DNA from: Taudactylus pleione
Lineage: Eukaryota; Chordata; Amphibia; Anura; Myobatrachidae
DNA: 64,000 nucleotides
Assembly: GCA_031769625.1 (NCBI GenBank)
Contig: JAUIMM010000534.1
Location: forward strand, 5,730,001-5,794,000
Direction of reading: 5' to 3'
Under the pieces are notes generated by a model. The model ran no database searches, was not told the DNA's origin, and worked only from the letters and a program-made list of their open reading frames with translations. Every line of letters begins with the position of its first letter. Positions within the stretch are counted from its first letter, which is position 1. The position numbers and the translations under genes were made by a program. This document shows positions 53,563-63,847 of this stretch, one piece after another.

Positions 53563-54613
53563 GATCATTTCTGCCATATGATTAATTTCTGTAGGAGTTA
53601 TGGAGACTCACTGGCATTTTGTCAACCAGACTATAGATAAGGAGCGATGCATGACATATAGATCCTGATCTGTCGAAGAGAGAAGAGGGGGCCCTGGACG
53701 GAGACAGCACACGGGCCCACTCCTCTCTTAATACGCCCCTGCACAGGGGCCATCTTCAGATGGAGACACTGTCATACAGTAGGTGCAAGTGGCGATGGGC
53801 TAACGTCCGGAGGAAGGTCACGACTACTGCCCAAAACGTCGACCAAGATTGAATTACTTCTGATGTAAGGGATAAAATTCTGCATGCTCCAGCCAATCAG
53901 CTCCCAACTGTCATTTTTCTAACAGTTGACAGTTGGGAGCTGATTGGCTGGAGCACCATTTACACAGTGAAATTTATCACTCATTTTGGTGTTAAAACTC
54001 ATTAGTAAATGAGGCCCTATATATATAATCACAAACTCATCTACGCTGCTGCACAAAATAAGCACAGTGTTGCCCACACTCTACAGTATATTTTGCTAGG
54101 AACATCTGTATTCCTTCCAACTGGCTTAGCAACCTGCTAATCCTCTGCTCTCCATAAAACCATTTGAAGAGCATTGTAGCTTCAAAGCTGCTTTTGCAGT
54201 GATGCAGTGAACCCTACATGGCCTCATGGATGATAATATAAACTTGTTTTAATAGTTATTTTATTTTGTTTTAAATTGAGTAAGGGTGAATGGTGCTAAT
54301 GACTATCACATTGACTAAAAATAATTTTATTTGGTACTGGAACACCAACCCTGAGGCACCCAGTTTGGGAACCACTGGTTTACTGTATGTATTTAAAATA
54401 AATTAGAAATTAAATTTTGGATTATAAATAATAAGAGATTTTTATTGAGTGTTGCATTAATTCATTTGTGTGTATGTAAATATAATGTAAATAATTACTA
54501 AATCATATTTTATGAAATTAGTGCAAACTTTTTTTTTTTATGAAGTTCCCAGGTTTGTGGAACCAAATATGGCCATGACATATGGGGGGGCTGAAGAAGA
54601 GGGTATGCACTTA
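53563..54613. other. mixed repeat fragments, no gene
   Basis: 53640-53745 resembles the miniature element at 317-679 in reverse. 53865-54017 is a palindromic MITE relative (CAGCCAATCAGCTCCCAACTG pairing with its inverse, right end TAGTAAATGAGGCCC). The remainder is AT-rich. Confidence 0.5.
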
Positions 54614-55216
54614 GGACCTGATTCAGACCCGTTCACTAGAAAGCGCTTGCTCACAGCGAACAATGTTTTTCAATGTGCGCATGCGTACGTATTGCGTGTA
54701 CGTGAAATAGTATGAGCGATGGGGATCTCTCACTCACCAAGCATAGACAGCCCAGCTGAATGAGTGACAGGAGAAGCCGTTTGTGGGTGGTAACAGGGGC
54801 AGGCCACTGGAAACGGGGGAGTGGAGGTGCGAACGCAGGAGTGCCTGAGAATTGTAACGCCGTTTCAGAGGCGTGCATAATTAACAGTCAGCATCATAGG
54901 ACATGTCGCTTGCTAGAAATATGCACTGAAGTGCTCGCAGTGCTTGCGGCAGGGTATAGTCAACTTCAAGCGCTGTGAGCGCCTCCGATATTGCTCGATG
55001 TACCAATGGTTTCATGCACTTCCTGGTGATGGCGTTGCAAGTGGGCATATTAAGACAGGCTGGTGGGCATCTACAAACACAAAGTGATCGCTCGCCAAAA
55101 CATAGTAGGTGTGCTTATGACTTGGCCAGCGAGCGGCTGCCTTGATGTCACTTAGCTGAATTTCCATACACTGGGAACGAGCGAGCGCATCTAGCGAATG
55201 GGTCTGAATCAGGTCC
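54614..55216. mobile_element. Harbinger-like MITE (GGACCTGATTCAG subtype)
   Basis: GGACCTGATTCAGACCCGTTC at the left is the inverse of GGGTCTGAATCAGGTCC at the right. Flanking triplets are TTA and TCA, one mismatch. The interior shares TGAGTGACAGGA...GTTTGTGGGTGG and GTTTCAGAGGCGTGCATAA with 26830-26940. Confidence 0.7.
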
Positions 55217-55748
55217 TCAGTCTATGGACCTGAGTTGGGAGCAAAGCAAAAAGTAACTTTGAACTTTGGTAAAACCATGTTGCACTGCTGGTGGGGAAGA
55301 TGTAAAATGTACAGAGAGATTTATATTTGGAAGAGGTGTGTCCAAACTGACATCTTGGTTTTTAAAAAGTATGTTACCCATTTCCATCTATCAAGCAACA
55401 TATTGTTCTTACATTTCAGTGCTAAATTTCTTCTTTGATTAGTTAGCATTTGTGCTCAGCTGTAGCATGTCTCAATCAGAATTCTTTAAGTTCAGAATCA
55501 GTATAGAGGCAGCCATGGATGACGATGGCAGCCGTGTATTATAAACGCTAAGTGTGTTATAACACAAAGTGTCATTTATATAACAGTTAAAAACAGTTGA
55601 ACAAACATTGAACAACATCTATGATAAGGCAATTACAATATCATTCCTTAACAGTAGTTTGTGTTGTACATTTTTGAATGTTTTGAAAAAATGTATCAAA
55701 AACTTCTATTAATGATCTCACTCCATGGAATCATCTCTAAGACTATTA
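55217..55748. other. no recognisable gene
   Basis: AT-rich, no supported feature. Confidence 0.4.
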
Positions 55749-56165
55749 GCCCCCATACACCTACGCGATTTCTGGACGATTACACGATTTTCAAGCAATC
55801 ATAAGATGGATCTTGTGAAAATCGTGTATTTTTTTAGTAACTTACGATCCGATGCGCGCTCCCGCTGTTCGTACAATCGTGTCTTCTGATCATATGTGCA
55901 GCACATCTTGCCCGTCAAATCCCGATGAGGATCGTGCCGTTTATTTTGTTTATGCGATCCATCGTGTGGCATTTCAAGTCATTTCAATGACTGTTTCCCT
56001 GATGAGCCCCTGATGAGCCTGTGAGACAAAGGATCGATATTACGACTGATCCTGTGCTAGTAAAACAACAAACATGCTGCAGGGACTGCCAGGGAGCTCT
56101 GGGAGAATCGTAGGGAAAACGTATCATTCATCTGATCTTATGCTGGTCGTTTAGGTGTATGGGCC
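55749..56165. mobile_element. MITE with GCCCCCATACACCTA termini
   Basis: The left end GCCCCCATACACCTACGCGA is the inverse of the right end TCGTTTAGGTGTATGGGCC. An internal hairpin pairs CACGATTTTCA with TGAAAATCGTG. It directly abuts the LINE, so the first codons of the LINE frame (from 56155) actually lie in this element. Confidence 0.65.
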
Positions 56166-57294
56166 CTATACTACATCCTTTATTCTCCCTGCAGTTCATC
56201 ATTTAGTACATATTGCTGCCTCATTACTTTTCTCTCCTCTTACAAACACACATGAGCTTTTAAATTATCTATATACATTGACAATAACATCCACAACCTC
56301 TCGCCATAAAAAACATTCAGACAAATCCCACAAATATATTTATATCTCGCTCCTGTTGCTTCTATTAGCTGGTGACATATCTCCAAATCCAGGCCCGACC
56401 CACATGCCACACCCACAACGAACTATAAATCCAGCTAACCTCATAAACATTGCGTGCCTCCCTTCACCCTCCAAGTCACTAAAATGTGCCTTATGGAATG
56501 CACGCTCTGTCTGCAACAAACTAACATCCATCCATGACCTCTTTATTTCAACTAACCTCAACCTTCTGGCAATAACAGAAACATGGCTCACACAATCAGA
56601 CACTGTCTCCCCTGCTTCACTTTCACATGTTAAGCTACACTTCTCACACACCTCCAGGCCTGGTAATTGTAAAGGAGGTGGGGTAGGAATATTACTCTCC
56701 CAATCTTTCACATTCACAGTTCTCCCACAGGTGCCTTCACTTACATTTACATCATTTGAAGTACATTCTATCAGGACTTTCACCCCTTTCTCTCTGCAAG
56801 TTGCTGCTATCTATCGCCCGCCTGGGCCACTGCAACAATTTCTGGAACATTTTTCAGCCTGGCTCCCTCTCTTCCTATCCGCAGACATCTCCACAATTAT
56901 TATGGGTGATTTCAATATCCCCATTGGCAGTCCACAATCTCCTCAAGCCTCCAAACTACTCTCTCTAACCTCCTCTCTTGGCCTTTCCCAATGGACTGAC
57001 TCTTCTATACATAAGGAGGGCCACTGCCTTGATCTTGTATTTACCAGACTATGCTCAGTTTCTGATTTCACTAATGCTCCTTTCCCTCTCTCAGATCACA
57101 ACCTTATCACCTGCACACTCTCCTCCATTACATCAACCTCTATGTCAGTGAAATCAACCAAACCTCCTAAAACCCACAGAAATATTAATGCAATTAACTT
57201 TCAACAACTATCTACCTCTCTACAACAACGACTCTCACCAATTTCTACATTCACTTCTTCTGAAACTGCTGCATCACACCTAACCAGATTCTAG
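56155..57294 (+). pseudogene. LINE ORF 5' part: 2A-like motif and APE endonuclease
   Basis: A 379-residue open frame, of which the first few residues are encoded by the neighbouring MITE. A hydrophobic Leu-rich stretch (residues 65-72) leads into G73-DISPNPGP-81 (56371-56397), resembling the 2A ribosome-skipping motif D-(V/I)-E-x-N-P-G-P but with S in place of E. The APE endonuclease follows, with expected motifs in order: ALWNARSVCNK (Asn), AITETWL (Glu), GGGVGILLS, AAIYRPPG (Tyr), MGDFNIP (Asp-x-Asn), LDLVFTR and LSDHNLITC (Ser-Asp-His). Motif residues look intact, so only downstream frame breaks kill the element. The 2A-like motif sits just upstream of the endonuclease, as known for some L2/CR1/Tx1 elements. 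Whether it would skip is unknown. Confidence 0.8.
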
Positions 57295-58281
57295 TAAAAG
57301 CCCTCGATGAAGTAGCACCAGCTACCCATCACACTCCGCGTAGACTTAGACATCAACCGTGGCATTCTAACTTAACAAGGCATCTACAAAAATTCTCACG
57401 TACAGTAGAACATCAGTGGTGAAAGTCTCGTACTCCATGTGACTTCCTCACATATAAGACTATCTACAACTCTTATCGTACTGCTCTGGATACTGCCAAA
57501 CAAACATATTTCCAATCTCTTATCTCTGCTCAAGCCTCTAGCCCCAAGTGACTTTTTAATACATTTAAACTTCTTTTTACCCCTCCCTCACCCAAGCCAA
57601 CTGCTACTATCTGTGCACAAGATCTTGCTTCCTATTTCAAGGACAAGATTGATAATATCCAAAATGAAATGGTATGTTCTTCCTCAGCTAGTGACCTACT
57701 CAATTCCCTACCTGAACCCTCTGACACATTCTCTTCATTTGACCCCACAAATGAAGATGAAGTATCTACACTCTTCTCATCCTCCTACTCTATTACCTCT
57801 TCTCTAGATCCTATACCCTCACAAATCAGTAAAGCTCTGTCTCCTGTGCTCATCCCAACCCTAACTAAAATCTGTAATTTCTCTTTCTCTCTACTGGCAT
57901 CTTTCCATCACTGTTCAAGCATGCAGTGATTACTCCCATTCTGAAAAAAAAAAATTCTGACCCTAACACTCTCTGAAATTACCCTCGTATCTCCTAGCTC
58001 CCATGCTCCTCCAAGCTACTGGAGAGACTTGTCTACACCCACCTCACACACTTTCTTAACACCCACAGCTTATTGGACCCACTTCAGTCTGACTTTCATT
58101 CCCAGCACTCCACAGAGACAGCACTGACGAAGGTAGTAAACGATCTGGTCACTGCCAAGGCTATGGGCCATTACTCACTCCTAATTCTTCTAGATCTTTC
58201 TGCTGCTTTTGACACTGTTGACCACTCTCTTCTCGTACAAACATTACAATCCCTAGATCTTAATGACACAGCTCTTTCTTG
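57295..58281 (+). pseudogene. LINE ORF middle part: linker and first half of reverse transcriptase
   Basis: Coding continues after a frame change (ALDEVAPATHHTPRRLRHQP), with an in-frame stop near 57549 and another frame change near 57925. RT motifs present: PILKKK near 57938, [24 protein letters not shown] (compare the family's Q-S-G-F-R-x-x-H-S-T-E-T-A-L) and the motif A block [16 protein letters not shown] (58170-58225), whose first aspartate is catalytic. The insertion begins after LNDTALS. Confidence 0.78.
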
Positions 58282-58726
58282 AAAAAAATATATAGGTGAA
58301 TGAACTGCGCTTGATATGTGTACCTATATAGCTGCTCAGTTATAAAAGGACATATAATATAAGAAAAGGGGACGAGCGCTTACTTAAAAACTAAGTTGGT
58401 TGTATGAAAAAAAGAAAGAAAAAGGATAAAAAAAAAATAATAAGAAGAAAAAAATTGAAATATAAAAGACAAACAAACAAACAAACATGAAACACTGAAA
58501 CCATATGTTTAAACTCTTTATGAAAAATTTGAGGCAGGTCCGGACCTGCCTCAAATTTTTCAAAAAAGAGTTTAAACATATGGTTTCAGTGTTTCATGCT
58601 TGTTTGTCTTTCATATTTCAATTTTTTTCTTATTATTTATTTCGTTTTATCCTTTTTCTTTCTTTTTTTCATACAACCAATTTAGTTTTTAGTTTTTAAG
58701 TAAGCGCTCATCCCCTTTTCTTTATT
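58282..58726. mobile_element. 445-bp palindromic insertion inside the LINE, 14-bp TSD
   Basis: ACAGCTCTTTCTTG is duplicated at 58268-58281 and 58727-58740. Most of the insert (about 58355-58725) is an inverted repeat: AAGAAAAGGGGACGAGCGCT at the left is the inverse of AGCGCTCATCCCCTTTTCTT at the right. The centre is CAGGTCCGGACCTG near 58533-58550. Arms of ~185 bp are ~90 percent complementary. The left 70 bp (GAATGAACTGCGCTTGATAT) has no partner. A 14-bp TSD points to target-primed insertion rather than cut-and-paste. Confidence 0.85.
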
Positions 58727-58740
58727 ACAGCTCTTTCTTG

Positions 58741-59700
58741 GTTCTCTTCCTTCCTATCTGATCACTCTTTTTCTGTTTGTTTTTCTGATTCTGCCTCGTC
58801 TACGCTACCACTATCAGTTGGAGTACCGCAAGGTTCAGTCTTAGGCCCTTTGCTATTCTCAATCTATACCACCTCTCTTGGCAAACTAATCGGTTCTTTT
58901 GGATTTCAGTACCATTTGTAGGCGGATGATACTCAAATCTACCTATCCTCTCCAGATTTATCACCGTCTGTATTGGTCCATGTCACTGAATGTATTTCTG
59001 CCATTTCATCTCGGATGTCATCTCGCCACCTGAAACTTAATATTTCTAAAACAGAATTAATTATATTTCCACCAGCCAATAACACTTACCAACCTGATCT
59101 CTCTATCACTGTTGATAACTCAACAATCCACCTCGCCCCACAAGCTCGCTGCCTTGGTGTCATCCTTGATTCTGAACTGTCCTTTGTTCCCCACATTCAA
59201 TCTGTCTCAAAATCACATTACATACATCTAAAAAACATATCCAAAGTTCAACCATATATCTCACACAAGACACTGCAAAAACTCTAATCCATGCACTCAT
59301 TATTTCCCGCATTGACTATTGCAATAGTCTCCTTACTGGTCTTCCCAAAAACAGGATATCGCCATTACAATCCATTATGAATGCAGCTGCGAGGCTTATC
59401 TTCCTTGCCAAACGTTCATCATCTGCTGCCTCGCTCTGTCAGTCCCTCCATTGGTTGCCGGTTTTCTACCATATTCAATACAAAATACTGTTACTTACAC
59501 ATAAGGCCATTAACCGAATTACACCAACATACATCTCTTCACTCATCTCAAAATATCTCCCAACCCGACCTCTCCGCTCAGCACAAGATCTGCGTCTCTC
59601 ATCCCCACGCATTACTTGCTCCCATTTACGGTAACAGGACTTTCTTAGGGCTGCACCCACTCTATGGAATGCCTTACAATGCACAATAAGACTTTTGTCT
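58741..59700 (+). pseudogene. LINE ORF 3' part: second half of reverse transcriptase and C-terminal region
   Basis: It resumes directly in the RT ([11 protein letters not shown]). It contains [15 protein letters not shown] (58815-58857) and the catalytic motif C as ADDTQIYLS (58922-58948). A stop (TAG, 58919-58921) falls exactly where the family usually has C-Y before ADD. Then come HLKLNISKTELIIF and RCLGVILDSELSF, frame changes near 59285, and the C-terminal AAARLIFLAKRSSSAA / SLHWLPVFYHIQYKILLLTHKAIN block, typical of CR1/L2. Too broken to be functional. Confidence 0.8.
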
Positions 59701-60176
59701 AGTCTTCAATCCTTCATGCATTCCCTCAAAAATCACCTCTGACCACATAACCTTCATAGCTTCCATGTCTTATTACATCCCCTTTCACAGTCTACACATA
59801 ACCTCACACATTGTCTTTCTTTCACATCATCCTGACATTTAGCCGACATTCCTGTGTGATTGGATCATGCAGCCCACCAAGAAACTCTGCATTCTGGCCG
59901 GACCAAATTGCAATATATAGCACCTATCCTTGTGTATCAATGCCTATTTCCCTATAGATTGTAAGCTTGCAAGCAGGGCCCTCTTACCTCTATGTCTGTC
60001 TGTTATTACCCTATTTTGTTCTATAAATGTTTCCAATTGTAAAACGCAACGGAATATGCTGTGCTATATAAGAAACTGTTAATAAATAAATAATAATAAT
60101 AAATACAAAGTTGCTTGCTTTTTTTTTTGCTCCCATCTCAAAATCAGCCCCTATAGGTGTATGCTGAGCCCCTTCT

Positions 60177-60531
60177 AATGCCGGGCACACACTGTTCAAT
60201 TATCGGCCCGATCAGTCAGCTGGTCAGGCCTATAATTGAAGTGTGTATTGCCGTGACCGAACAGTAATTATCTGTCTGTTAAACATGCAGAAATCGTCCA
60301 GCACATCTGAAAGACCCAATAATTGGGCAGCCGAGGACGATTACCCAACATTTCCTTCACAGGGGAGGAATGGCAAAATGTTTCCTCCCCAGGAGAGAAA
60401 TACAAATATTGTGGCTATACACTATGAAATGTCTCACAATGTATGGCCATGATATCTGATGGTGTCAACATGTTAGCTGTTAGTATGTCGGTCTGTCAGA
60501 TATATTATCTCACAGTGTATGCCCAGCATTA
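60177..60531. mobile_element. MITE with TAATGCCGGGCACACACT termini
   Basis: The left end TAATGCCGGGCACACACT is the inverse of the right end AGTGTATGCCCAGCATTA with few mismatches. Class uncertain. No coding capacity. Confidence 0.65.
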
Positions 60532-61440
60532 GGCATCTTGTATGGCTTTAGGTTAAGGAGGAAAGATGTGGCTTCCATATGCAATGTACATTTTCATTAT
60601 AGAGTTAATGAACAATTTTACTCATACACCATTTACTGGAATTTTTAAAAACACAACTTCCTGTAAGAAAAATAAGAATAATTAACCCAGACAAATGTCT
60701 TTTCAGTATCTTCATAATCAGTATACGGAATAGTGATCATCAAAAGCATGAGAATACTTAACCTTGACCTTCCATGGCACATTAACCAAGACATGAAACT
60801 TTAATGTGCCCTTGACCCATGACTGTACATGGATTCCTGAAAGTTGTTATATTTTTCTGCTACTTATTCCCAGTTCCCAAATCCATAAACATTTGGTTCA
60901 TTGTTGTGTAGACATCCTACAAAAACAGCAAGAATTTTTTGTCAAAGATCGGTGACCTTACGGAAAAAGAATAACAGTATTGTGCGATTGGTCAATATTT
61001 AAAAATAGAGAACAAATAATAACCACGGATTTTTCCTGGACTTACCTGAACTAGAAAATTGTATTGCGGGGAAAGGATGAGCTAGAATACTAGGGCAGTG
61101 CTGGCTGCATCCCCTGGAATGACTGGCACTACGGGAATGAAAAGGAAGGGAACTGGCCCTAAACTGTACTATAAAGCAGAAGAATTAGGCGAAGGAACGC
61201 TGGAAGTGTGGAAGAGTGACAGAAGTGGGTAGAGTAGCTGGTGTTTGTACACATAGAGAGAGTAGTGCAGCTGATACTATCCCAAGAAGAGGTTACCATG
61301 TAGGAACTCCATGTGTGTCTGGTGCCTGTGGTGAAAATGTGTAGAGTCTATATCAAAAAGGTAGGTACTGTGTATATTAGGCTGGTTATAATATAGATCT
61401 CAGGAGGCAAGAGACACAGACACCAATTGTTCAGATTCGA
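60532..61440. other. no recognisable gene
   Basis: AT-rich sequence without supported ORF, RNA gene or bounded repeat. Confidence 0.4.
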
Positions 61441-61778
61441 TGGGCGGAATTCAATTGTTTCCAGCCCCCTTCGCGCCCGACGGAGCTATTCAATTGTTGC
61501 TCCTGTCGGGCGTGATCAGCTGCCAGCGCTCCATTTCAGCTCGCAGCCCCAGGGGGGTGCGAGGTGAAAGGGGAGAAAAGTGACCTGTTTGGGCGCCCAA
61601 ACGGCACTTTTCACGATCACATCCAGCCCTTTGGTCGGGGGAAGCCGATTTACATGGCTAAACCCGACCACTTTGGGCACGTTCAGCGCGAAAAGCAGTA
61701 ACAATTGAATAGCGCCTCGCAATCTCCCGTCACTTTGGATGGGAGATCCAGACCGTGAAAACAATTGAATACAGCCCA
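61441..61778. mobile_element. MITE with CAATTG-rich termini
   Basis: The left end TGGGCGGAATTCAATTGTTT is the inverse of the right end AAAACAATTGAATACAGCCCA. Internal ATTCAATTGTT and AACAATTGAAT words (61489, 61700) repeat the subterminal motif. The 112-codon ORF inside is an artefact. Confidence 0.7.
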
Positions 61779-62452
61779 ATGTGTTATAGCTTCCCAGACG
61801 TATAGGTGCCAATAAAATCACATTTAGGCCAATTTGGTCTCCGTCCTTCACCAAGCTTCATTAACATCATCACTGCTAAGGGTGAGTGGGTTGTCCCCAT
61901 TCTCAAAAATATGTCCCCTTAGTAGTTATTTTCCTTTGATGGTCAGACAATAACACTATATAATACAGAAGTATTATGTCCATCCTGGCATCAATAAACA
62001 ACTCATTTGATGCAGTAGGTTGCCTACATCTCAAAATTGTATGCCTTGTTGGATGACCATATTAGTCCCACTCATTTTACGTGTTTCATTGAAACAGACA
62101 AACTAATGCATTATCACTCTCAAGCGCAGATATTATTATTAAAAGTTACTTGTAGAATCCTGCATTTTGCTGTTTTGGAAATGAGGACTAATGCCAAAGC
62201 AAGAACCACAAAGTATTTCTTGGTTAGAAAAAAAGAACACAAAGTCATTTGTTTTCTGGTTAGAAAAAAAATTAAATACACATATTGGTACTCTTTTTGT
62301 GCAACTTCAATAAAGCTAATTTAGTCATTTTGTAGATTGTCTATGTCGTGTGAGGAGAAATAAGCAAACAAATACTATTTTCTAGAAATGCAAATTCTTT
62401 GGGAAAAAATTAAATAAATGAACTATGTTATTAGAACTTGTGTGATTTCTGC

Positions 62453-62458
<6 letters not shown>
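61779..62458. other. no recognisable gene
   Basis: A local duplication, GGTTAGAAAAAAAGAACACAA / GGTTAGAAAAAAAATTAAATA at about 62221-62280, is the only structure noticed. Confidence 0.4.
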
Positions 62459-62489
<31 letters not shown>

Positions 62490-62492
<3 letters not shown>

Positions 62493-62736
62493 GGATGTGC
62501 AGGCTCGGATAGGTTCGAGTTTGCACGTGGAGTTCGGATTTTTCCCTCAAAAAAAACGGAACTCAGAAAGAGGCAAAACGTCATCTTGCACGGACGAACA
62601 TCATCATTCCTAAGTCCAGGAATGATGATGTTCGTCCGTGCAAGATGACGTTTTGCCTCTTTCTGAGTTCCGTTTTTTTGGAGGGAAAAATCCGAACTCC
62701 ACGTGCAAACTCGTACCTATCCGAGCCTGCACATCC

Positions 62737-62739
<3 letters not shown>
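62490..62739. mobile_element. hAT foldback MITE inside a (TA)n tract, 250 bp
   Basis: The element is an almost perfect inverted repeat: TAGGGATGTGCAGGCTCGGA at the left is the inverse of the right end, and the arms run ~121 bp to a TAAGTCCA centre (62612-62619). Both flanks begin ATATATAT, compatible with an 8-bp TSD though not distinguishable from the TA tract. Terminal TAGGGATGTGCA resembles TAGGGGTGTGCA of hAT copies 1-4, and GAGGCAAAACGTCATC is shared with their right subterminal region. Confidence 0.85.
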
Positions 62740-62821
<82 letters not shown>

Positions 62822-62822
62822 A
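62740..62822. repeat. (TA)n microsatellite
   Basis: About 80 bp of near-perfect TA dinucleotides, continuing on the other side of the foldback element (62459-62489). Confidence 0.95.
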
Positions 62823-63259
62823 TGTATATACAAAAACAAATGCCCTGACTGACTCCCTGACTCATCAACGCCCAGCCCAAACCCCTGGCCTAGAAACATG
62901 ATAATCAGGGAGTATATGCTTTGCATGACTTATGTTCCCACTAAGAAGGTATTTTTTGACATTCAAATCCTAAGGGATCCTAAGGGCTAAAATGTTTCCT
63001 CCCTCTGTGCAATATCCTGACTGCCTCCTCATGGCTGTAGCACAGTTCAATATTCAAATAGGAGAGCCACACCAACTGCCACCCCAAGTGCTGCTAAATA
63101 TCACTGGCAGTTGGAGTAGCTCTACTATTTCAATATTGGACTGCGCTGCAGCCCCACCTTTGGGGCCGCCACTAGCCGTATGATCCTGACGTGGCTTATG
63201 AGGCAGACAGGGGTAAAATGCGTTTTCACGGATTGCTCAATAGCTCTCTTAGGCCACAT
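62823..63259. other. no recognisable gene
   Basis: TTCAATATTCAAATAGG (63048) and TTTCAATATTGGACTG (63128) form a loose repeat. Nothing coding. Confidence 0.4.
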
Positions 63260-63786
63260 GTGAGGAAGAATAATGTGTTAATACAGGTGTGAGGGAAGGA
63301 ATGTGCTACTACAGAGGCGAGAGTAGAAAATGTGTTACTACACAGATGTGGGAGGAAAATGTGTTACAACAGCAGTGAGAGAGGAATGTGTTACTATAGA
63401 AGTGAGGGAGAAGAATGTGTAACAGCACAGATAAGGCAGGGTAATGTGTTACTACACTGGTATGGGAAGGGAATGTGAAGTTGAAGGAGGGGAATGTGTT
63501 ACTACACAGGTATGGGAAGGGAATGTGAAGTTGAAGGAGGGGAATGTGTTACCACACAGGTGAGGGCAGGGACTGTCAAATGCGTTACTATGGGGTGAGG
63601 GAAGGGAATGTGTTACAACATGGGTTAGGGAGGGCGAATGTATTACTACACAGGGGAGCGGAGGTAATGTGTTACTACAGAGGTGGAGGGGATGTGTTAC
63701 TACAGAGGTGAGTGAGTGTAATGTGTTATTACAGGTGTAAGTGAGGGATTGTATTTCTACACAGGCGAGGGAGGGAAATTTGTTAG
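63260..63786. repeat. ~28-bp minisatellite, ~18 units
   Basis: The unit is GGGAATGTGTTACTACA(C/G)AGGTGAGGGAG. A larger ~56-bp duplication (ACTACACAGGTATGGGAAGG followed by GAATGTGAAGTTGAAGGAGG) occurs at 63452-63545. The minus-strand ORF over it is a repeat artefact. Confidence 0.9.
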
Positions 63787-63847
63787 GCTCAGCAGGAAAA
63801 GGATTAATCACACAGAAATCAGACATAGTTGTATTGCAAGGAGTTAA

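Larger units (their letters stand above)
56166..60107 (+). mobile_element. degraded L2/CR1-clade LINE with 2A-like motif and palindromic insertion
   Basis: It carries an APE-type endonuclease followed by a reverse transcriptase on the plus strand, then a 3' untranslated part (GATTGTAAGCTTGCAAGC at 59956; GCTATATAAGAAACTGTTAA) and a short AATAAATAATAATAAT tail. The endonuclease class, the RT motifs and the microsatellite-like tail in place of long poly(A) fit the L2/CR1 group. Several frameshifts and stops and a 445-bp insertion show it is dead, but its length (about 3.5 kb without the insertion) is near full length for this clade. Confidence 0.8.

Noticed and set aside
56340..56783. 147-residue minus-strand ORF opposite the LINE endonuclease
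   Set aside because: It is the antisense shadow of the LINE ORF, whose plus-strand motifs are unmistakable.
63452..63826. 124-residue minus-strand ORF
   Set aside because: Translation of the 28-bp minisatellite at 63260-63786 (repeated VVTHS-L peptides).
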